Source: Sipunculus nudus (lineage: Eukaryota > Annelida > Sipuncula > Golfingiida > Sipunculidae). From it: a stretch of DNA of 64,000 nt. The translations under genes were made by a program, and so were the position numbers. Shown piece by piece: positions 57,093 through 64,000 of the stretch (the first letter of the stretch is position 1; each line of letters opens with the position of its first letter). The notes under the pieces are model-generated. The model saw only the letters and a program-made list of their open reading frames with translations. It had not been told where the DNA came from and ran no database searches. Location: positions 71,591,416-71,655,415 of the forward strand of contig CM049315.1 of NCBI GenBank assembly GCA_026874595.1. Reading direction: 5' to 3'.

Positions 57093-60000
57093 AGCCTGTT
57101 CAACTTCTGGTGACACCTGTAACAGAGGCTGATGAGCCTCATTTCAGAGAGTTACTCGACCTTGATCCCCTTGAAAGCCTTTTAGATTCACTCAGCCCAG
57201 ATAACTTGGCCAACTATAGATACAGCTGGAAGAGAGAGTAACTAGGAAACAAGTTCCTACCCCTTTGTACACTGTCACCTAGCGCCCTCATTTGCCAACC
57301 TTTTCCTGAGATCCTTGAAGGGACATTTCATATAGTCACTGGAGGTGCAGTGTTTACTTGACAATTCAAATTATCATAAAACTGAGGTGGACGAAGTGGT
57401 CAGGCTGTCACTCCCGGGTACAGCAGCCGAAATTTTGCTATGTTCTGATCCAAGGCAGGTGTTTCTAAGCTGCTCCACAAGTTCGATGTAATGATTGGTG
57501 AAGTTGTAGACTTCCATCTTCTGCGTGAGCAGTATTATGGGGCTCAGCAGGGTCCATGGGAAAAGTCCAGTAGGGTTGTAGACTTCAGAAGCTACTCGAT
57601 TCGCTTAAGGGCAGATGTTTAATCACTCCTACTAAGGCAGAACACAGTTTGCAGTCCAGATTTTTGTATGTCCTGTATCCTAGCTACACCAAAGTTGAAG
57701 AAGCGTAGAAGGTACTTCTAAGAACAGGATGGCCTTCCAGTGAAGTGTTTAGTTGTGCAAAGGAGTTGGAGGTGGAGTGCACTGGGAACCTTCCTGTCCC
57801 TGCGGCTGTTACTGTTTCTCCTCCTAGTCAGTCCGGACAGGGTAACAATCCCCCACAGCAACAAACAAATACCAAATTAACACAAGCTGTAAACGCCGTA
57901 CTAAAAACAATGAAAGGCCTAGAAGCACGATTAAGCAAGTTAAAAGGAAAAGCTACTTTATCTGGTATATCGCCCAATATTACCATTCATTCTAGTAAAC
58001 AAGATTGGGGTAGCACTGATGAGGGTCCAAGCCGCTTATTTTGTAGCCGGTATAAGGGAACCAGCCACCTTCTGCGTGACTGCGTGGCTAGTAGGGATGT
58101 GAACAGTCGGCTGTTAAACTTAAGTCCACCTGCAGCAATCAGTTGCAGCTTGCAGGTAAAAAAACGTGTCCCTGCTGAGGTTCATTAGAGCTTGAAGGTA
58201 ATGTTGACCGGGTAGGACTAATAGCCAATGGTACTCTTCTACAGGCTTAACAGATTCCGGCTCGGAAGTCACCATTACCATTTGATCCAATAGTAGCTTG
58301 TATCAGTGAAATAACTGAGGGTAAATGAATATACATAGATAATGTCAATCCAACTGTATCAGGATGTCTTGCATGGTACGCGATACTGTCGGAGAAGACA
58401 CAGACTGAGGGAAGCTACGCTTCTGCTGTAACATGTCAACTCATCTGGAATAAAGTGTCTACTAACCTAGTAGACTTGTGTCTCTCACCACCTATGTTAC
58501 ACATTGTAACAGTATGACTTCTAGGCCCAGCACATGACTGTCTTAACAGATGAAATGCCCATTAAAGAGCAATATCAGCGAATCCCTCCTCATCTATATG
58601 AGGAAGTCGGGTGTCACATTTACGAAATGTTGGAGGCAGGGATCATTTGAGAAAGTTCGAGTCCATTCGTGTCAGCAATAGTTCTCCACCGCAAACCAAA
58701 TGGCAAATTAAGATTTTCCATGGTTAATCGGAAACTAAAGCCCGTACTGTCTGTGATGCGCATTCACTGCCCGAATTGATGGCACATTAAATACCCTTGT
58801 AGGTAGTAAATTTTTCTCTCAACCTTAAAGCGTCTGGCAAGTGGAGGAGGAAGACAAGCACAAGACCGCGTTTACAGCTGGCCCATTAGGGTTTTGTTTT
58901 GAATTTAATACCATGCCCTTGGGTCTCGTGAATGTGCCCGCAGTTTTCCAGCGCAATGCCAAAAAATTATGGGCCATCTCAATATCTTCTCTTTTCGGAT
59001 GACATCAAAGTTTATAGCTCAACTTTTGAGGAGCATATTGAACAGCTGAAAGCTGTGTTTCAGCACCTCAAAATAACCGGATTAAAACTAAAACCCAAGC
59101 AAATTTGATCTCTTTCAGACCAAGGTCCGGCTTCTAGGCCATGTGGTTTCATCTGATGGCATTCACACGGACCTTACCAAGAAAGATGCAGAAGCAATGG
59201 CCCCCCAAAAAATACATTTAATGAGGTTAGACAGTTCCCAGGTTTTGCTAGTTTTTACCGTAAATTTATTCCTCATTTTGCACAAGTAACACATCCTCCA
59301 GAAGGGCCTAACACCTAAAAATATAGATAAACTTGGTAAGAACACACATACAAAAAAACACATCTATTCCATGTGGTACTAAATAAAAAACAGGAGGCAT
59401 TTGATAAAATTAAAGATTTATTGTGCCATTTGTGTAACACACGGATGCCTGCACATCAGGACTTGGTGCAATACTATATTAGGAACAAGAGGGCTAACTT
59501 CACCCAATTGCCTACACCAGCCGTAGCCTTAGGCCCTCTGAATTTAATTATCCAGGCCACAAGCTAGAATTTATTGTTTAAAAGTGGGCCATCACTGAAA
59601 AATTTAATGATTATCTTTATGGTGGTACATTTACTGTTGAAACAGATAAAAACCCATTATGCTATGTATTTTTATCAGCCAGGCGTGATGCCACAGCGGT
59701 GGATTGCCGAACCTGGCTAATTTCAACTTTGAAATTAAATATCGCTCAGGTCAAATTAACATTGATGCTAACGCGTTGTTCAGATACCCAAGTCAAGATA
59801 CTGTCCATCTCTCTGCAGTACCGGTTAATGCAAGTTGCAACTACTATTTACCATTTTTCATTGGCTTACAATGTACGCCATCACCAACTTATCAGTTTAC
59901 CTCTTCAGATGATCTTCGAAAAGCCCAAATTAATATATGAGAAAAGCAACTCTTAGAAGTTCCCATTCTAAGTCAGATAATTAAAAGCCTTGAAGTAGAA

Positions 60001-61384
60001 CAATGTGTGTCAAGAACTCTAACATAAACCAAGCAGAACTATGTGATAACTGAGAGAGAGGCTTGCGCAATAATGTTAGGCATCAAGAAATTTCATAAGT
60101 AAAAGGATAAAGACGTTTATTATTGTCACCGACCATAAACCTTTGTTGTGACTTTTAAGTGAACTTATAGCCTTACCAACTACCTTGTCAACAAGGATGA
60201 CAAAATGGGCATTGTGCATTAAAGCATATATTTGGACAGCTTGGTACACAGACTAGGCACTGCTGCTAAATGAAGACACATCGAGTCAAATTGCAATCTC
60301 AGATACTTCACAGGATTAAAAGGGAGAACACAGGGTATTGCTTCCAGAAGTACTTGAAGAACTCGCCAGACACGTCTGCTGACATAAAGGCATGGACCTC
60401 TCATTATCTTATAGTCGCACGTGCGATAATACCTTCGCAGAGGCTGGCCAGCTGTCTTACAGAAAGAACAATACCAAGCGAATTATAGGAGAATAAATGA
60501 ACTAAGTGTTATTAACGATTGTCATTTGGGGGTCTAGATTCGTGATGCCAAAACCGGGATGTACTAAAATTCCGGAAGAAATTCACATAGGTCACTCAGG
60601 CATAAACAGAATTATCTGTCTTGCTAGATGATACGCTTGGTGGCTGTCAGTGGATTCTGATACTGAATCAAAAGAGCAAGATGTGAAATATGTCACAAAC
60701 TAGATGTGTCGGAACGACATGAATGCCCCTGCCTGGGGCAAATTAGTAATATTTGTTAAATTCTGAAAATTTTTTGAAATTCGGGAGGTGTCATATGGTC
60801 AAAAGTAGGTCAACAAGGGCAAAATGCAAACTTGATCTGTTACAGGTCATTATCAAGCAACACACCAAAAATCAGGCCAGTATCTGCATGCACTGTGAAA
60901 AAAGTCCATACATATGCATTTTCCATAAAAATTTCTTTCATGAAATTTTCTATGTTTAGGAGCCGTAAAACAATCAAAAGTAGGTCAATCGGGATGAAAC
61001 GCGAACTCCATCTGTAACTGTCATTATCTGCCCACACATAAAAAATCAGGGTGGTATCTGCATGCACTGAGGAAACAAAGTCAGTACATATGCATTTGTT
61101 ATGAAAATTTCTATTTTTCATGAAACTTTCTATGTTCAGGAGCAGTCAAATGGTCAAAAGTAGGTCAACTGAGACAAAACAAGAACTTGATCTGTAAATG
61201 GTCATTATCTGCCTACACACCAAAAATCAGGCCCGTATCTGCAGGCACTGTGAAAAAAAGTCCGTACATGTGCACTTTTTTAAGAAATTTTCTATGTTAG
61301 AGCACTGTAAAACGGTCAAAAGTTGGTTTACTGGGACAAAACATAAACTCCATCTGTAACTGGTCAATATCTGCCCACACACCA
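57093..61384 (+). repeat. Macrosatellite unit 7 (4292 bp)
   Basis: Last unit. Shares GCTAA near 59716 with units 1-2 but the short GGA run with 3-5. At 61384/61385 the sequence does not restart gag; it runs on into further satellite monomers, so this is the right edge of the array. Confidence 0.97.
57745..58188 (+). pseudogene. Gag-like fragment, unit 7
   Basis: 147-codon frame; C-S-R-Y knuckle, D form of the Q-(D/E)-W site. Confidence 0.75.
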
Positions 61385-61790
61385 AAAATCAGGCCAATAT
61401 CTGCAGGCATTGCGAAAAAAGTCTATACATGTGTATTTGTCACGAAAATTTCTATTTTTCATGAAATTCTCTAAGTTAAGAAGCCGTAAAACAGTCATAA
61501 GTAGGTCAACTGGGACGAAACGCAAACTCTATCTGTTACTGGTCATTATCAGACCACACTACAAAAATCAGGCCAATATCTGCAGGCATTGCGAAAAAAA
61601 GTCCGTACATGTGTATTAGTCATGAAAATTTCTATTTTTTATGAAATTTTTTAAATTTAGGAGCCATTAAACGGTCAAAAGTAGGTCAACCGAGACAAAA
61701 CACCTCGATCTATAACTGGTTATTATCTGCCCACACACCAAAAATCAGGCCAATATCTGCAGGCCTTGCTAAAAAAAGTCCATACAACTG
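61385..61790 (+). repeat. Satellite monomers beyond the array
   Basis: About two and a half further monomers (anchors near 61493 and 61675), more diverged. They end in a GGAATGACGGAAGGACTGA tract. After them, to about 61890, comes TATGCCCCAGCC...GGCGGGGGCATAAC, an inverted-repeat end seen in short molluscan-style interspersed repeats (recollection). These are the ancestral continuation of the satellite. Confidence 0.8.
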
Positions 61791-61982
61791 TTTGATTTTG
61801 GAATGACGGAAGGACTGAAGGATGGAAGAACGGAATGACAGACATGCGTAAAACTATATGCCCCAGCCAATTTGTGGCGGGGGCATAACAACACTTATTT
61901 AAAATCATAGTTGACCGAGAAACTGTCATCACAAATGTACATTCTTTACTCTGGAATCGAGTATTTCTGGAATCATTAAGAC

Positions 61983-62815
61983 TAGTGGTGGGAGTCGGTT
62001 CCTTTTTCATAATCGATCATCGCTTTGAGCAAACGGACTGATGATAGATTATTAATCGGTTCAGACAAATATATGCAATTATCAAAAAAATATGCAATTA
62101 TCTGTAAATTTCTACCTGCGTTTCCCCGGCAGGTATTCTTCTCTCGCCCACGAATGTAACAATCCTTCCACGTATAATGATACAATCAAAATTAAGAGCA
62201 TAAAATGGGAATTAAGAGCATCTAAGAATGTAAGGCCTATAGAGGGGCTGTTTTTCTAGAACATGAAGGCAGATTTTACGGGCCCAGGTGCCCTTGGGGC
62301 AGATCATACCGAAAACAATTGCAGACTAGCCCCCCCCCCCAAAAAAGCCCAATTATGATTTTTTAAGGACGGCCTAAACAACGGTACCTGGCGTCGGTTA
62401 AATATATTATTTCTAAGAGAATCTCGCAAAATTGGCATAAACCATGAGAATTTGTGAAGTATTTTAACGCCATCCTGCCCATATTTTGCAATGTACATCT
62501 CGTTAGAAAAATCTCCGCTAATTCTGCAGCTCCCTGCAAGTTCACAGATAATAAATTTAATAGGTCCTCCGTTCTCGCTTCTACCGTGTCATACTCCGTT
62601 ACATACGGAAGTTATTTGGGAACCCAGACTCATTATATGTAAAAAAAATATGTGGTGAAAAAAAAAAATAATTTTTGCCAATAACATGAAGGCATTCTGG
62701 AAAGAAAACACTCATTATTATGATGTAATCAATAGTTGCCTTTGGTAATTGAGCGCTTGAAAGTGGCAGCAAACCGACTGACTTTCGATAAAACTCGATG
62801 ATCGGCCCACCACTA
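61983..62815. mobile_element. Non-autonomous hAT element (833 bp) with perfect target-site duplication
   Basis: The ends read TAGTGGTGGG...CCCACCACTA, a perfect 10-bp terminal inverted repeat; imperfect pairing with GATCATCG-type blocks follows inside. It is flanked by ATTAAGAC at 61975-61982 and 62816-62823, an 8-bp direct repeat. An 8-bp duplication with TAGNGGTGGG-like ends is diagnostic of hAT transposons. There is no transposase inside, so it must have been moved by an autonomous relative. A C11 tract (62330-62340) lies within. Confidence 0.9.
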
Positions 62816-62823
62816 ATTAAGAC

Positions 62824-64000
62824 GAGAATTAGTGTTGAAAGTAAATTAAAGAATCCAACAAGTAAAAAAGAGATGTATTGTATTCATGATATAAAACAGT
62901 TCAGGCAAGTTCGGGTTTTAAATGTATGATGTACATGTAATGAGACCCTATGTAGTGGGACCCTTAATTCCAATAATGAGGTGAACCTTATAGATCCTCC
63001 AAACCCAGCTAGATTGCTGTACAACTATATTCCCTGACCAGGACCTTAGCTCCAGTCTGCTCTGGCCCAGAGTCAGGACCTTGTCATGAAATTATCATAC
63101 GCTCAGACCAGGCCTCAGTAGCAATCTTGGGAGAAAACAAATAATGTGTGTGTTTCTGTGACTGTCTCGGGATGATTGCGTGTCTGAGAACTTCATCGTA
63201 TTGTTGAAGGTGCTGATACAGGCTGAGCAAGGGTGGTATATATATATGTCACTTACCCCAAGTATGTCACGATATCAATGTCATGGCACAGGTGATTTGA
63301 CTGTTTGCTATCAGCCTCGGTGATTGTTCTGATATCTCAGTCAATCTTGCCGCTTCTCTCAGCTTCCGGTCTACTGCGCTTGCGTGCACATTCATTGACC
63401 TCTGACCCCAGGTCAACTCCTCAACACTCCCCCCCCCTTTTCTAGAAACAGAGGACAATTGTAGAAGTACAAATATATATACTCGGTGGAAGAATACCCT
63501 ATTAGGACAGGGGCCACCTCAGTACACTTATTACGAAATAGGCACCCGCTAAGCCACAAATCATAGGAGGATCAGATACAAGCGAGCGGAGAGTACTTGA
63601 CCCCCACAAAGGTATCAATGCAAGAGATACGTGCAGTTTGTGTGTTACCACAGTACCCAGGGTACACAAGTGCATCAATAGCATAAAAAAAAAGTGGTGC
63701 TAGTGTAACTAAGGCAAATAAAAGAAACAAGTGCAACTCCCCAACTGGAGCACGAATAACTAAATATGCTTACAACAGTACTATATATGTAAATATATAA
63801 CATGTTACGGCAGCCTTGGTCTTTAACCCGGACATACATCCTAGAACACCCCTACCTACTTGAGATACTACAACCTCTATGTTAAAGCACAGAATGCTTC
63901 TATGGCTGTCAAGACCTATCGATTGTAGAGCCAATACACGTCGATGCCTGCAACTGGCTATATTAGCCGCGTGCGACCACAAGTTTATTTACCTAGGACA
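62824..64000. other. Right flank, no confirmed gene
   Basis: No recognised gene. It holds a possible exon (63257-63450, minus) and a C9 tract at 63429-63437. Confidence 0.5.
63257..63450 (-). other. Possible 5' exon of a host gene leaving the window
   Basis: A minus-strand stretch of balanced base composition and low stop density ends at GGG/GTAAGT, a perfect splice donor at 63256-63251. A frame through it (E-E-L-T-W-G-Q-R-S-M-N-V-H) is open for about 60 codons but ends before the donor, so a 5' untranslated exon is more likely. No family is recognised. Confidence 0.2.

Noticed and set aside
31321-61384. Cluster of seven functional gag-pol genes
   Set aside because: Each unit has the same stops, shifts and missing integrase core; none can encode a full pol.

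Overview
The window is intergenic, repeat-dominated DNA of a eukaryote, almost certainly an animal. Evidence: spliced coding exons (MULE-like gene), long A/T-rich non-coding stretches, microsatellites, and transposon classes typical of metazoans (Helentron, Merlin, tyrosine-recombinase retrotransposon, Ty3/gypsy, hAT). The element mix and the style of the short interspersed repeats suggest a marine invertebrate, most likely a mollusc; that placement is inference. No bacterial features (operons, ribosome binding sites, CRISPR) are present, and no host gene is recognised with confidence.

Layout. 1-1260: a tRNA-like SINE head and a GC-rich 16-bp minisatellite. 1994-3958 (minus): four exons of a MULE-type transposase whose splice sites join in frame. 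5200-about 13130 (minus): a large Helentron (rolling-circle transposon) encoding a C76/OTU-like cysteine protease, a 63-bp in-frame coding repeat, a DUF6570-like zinc segment, the HUH/Y2 Rep domain, a Pif1-type helicase and a C-terminal endonuclease. It is broken by one stop codon and about three frameshifts. 13600-14640 and 17965-19890: two families of tandem repeat that share a 12-bp palindrome. 21018-21280: an inverted copy of the minisatellite at 976-1258. 21527-22453: an intact Merlin (DD36E) transposase. 23655-28743: a decayed tyrosine-recombinase retrotransposon with an SGNH hydrolase, gag, RT, RNase H and the N-terminal part of a recombinase, preceded by five GC hairpin motifs at about 41-bp spacing.

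31321-61384, 47% of the window, is a macrosatellite: seven head-to-tail, nearly identical units of about 4.3 kb. Each unit is the same already-dead piece of Ty3/gypsy-like gag-pol, apparently a fusion of two different gypsy families because it holds two RNase H segments, followed by four monomers of a 162-180 bp satellite. The shared stops and frameshifts show that decay came before amplification. Both outer junctions of the original 4.3-kb segment survive at the array edges. 61983-62815 is a non-autonomous hAT element with a perfect 8-bp target-site duplication.

These genes do not form one pathway; each group serves the mobility of its own element. The most unusual structures are the gypsy-derived macrosatellite, the helically phased GC hairpins at 25238-25416, the inverted minisatellite pair 20 kb apart, and the 21-residue coding repeat with higher-order structure inside the Helentron protein.
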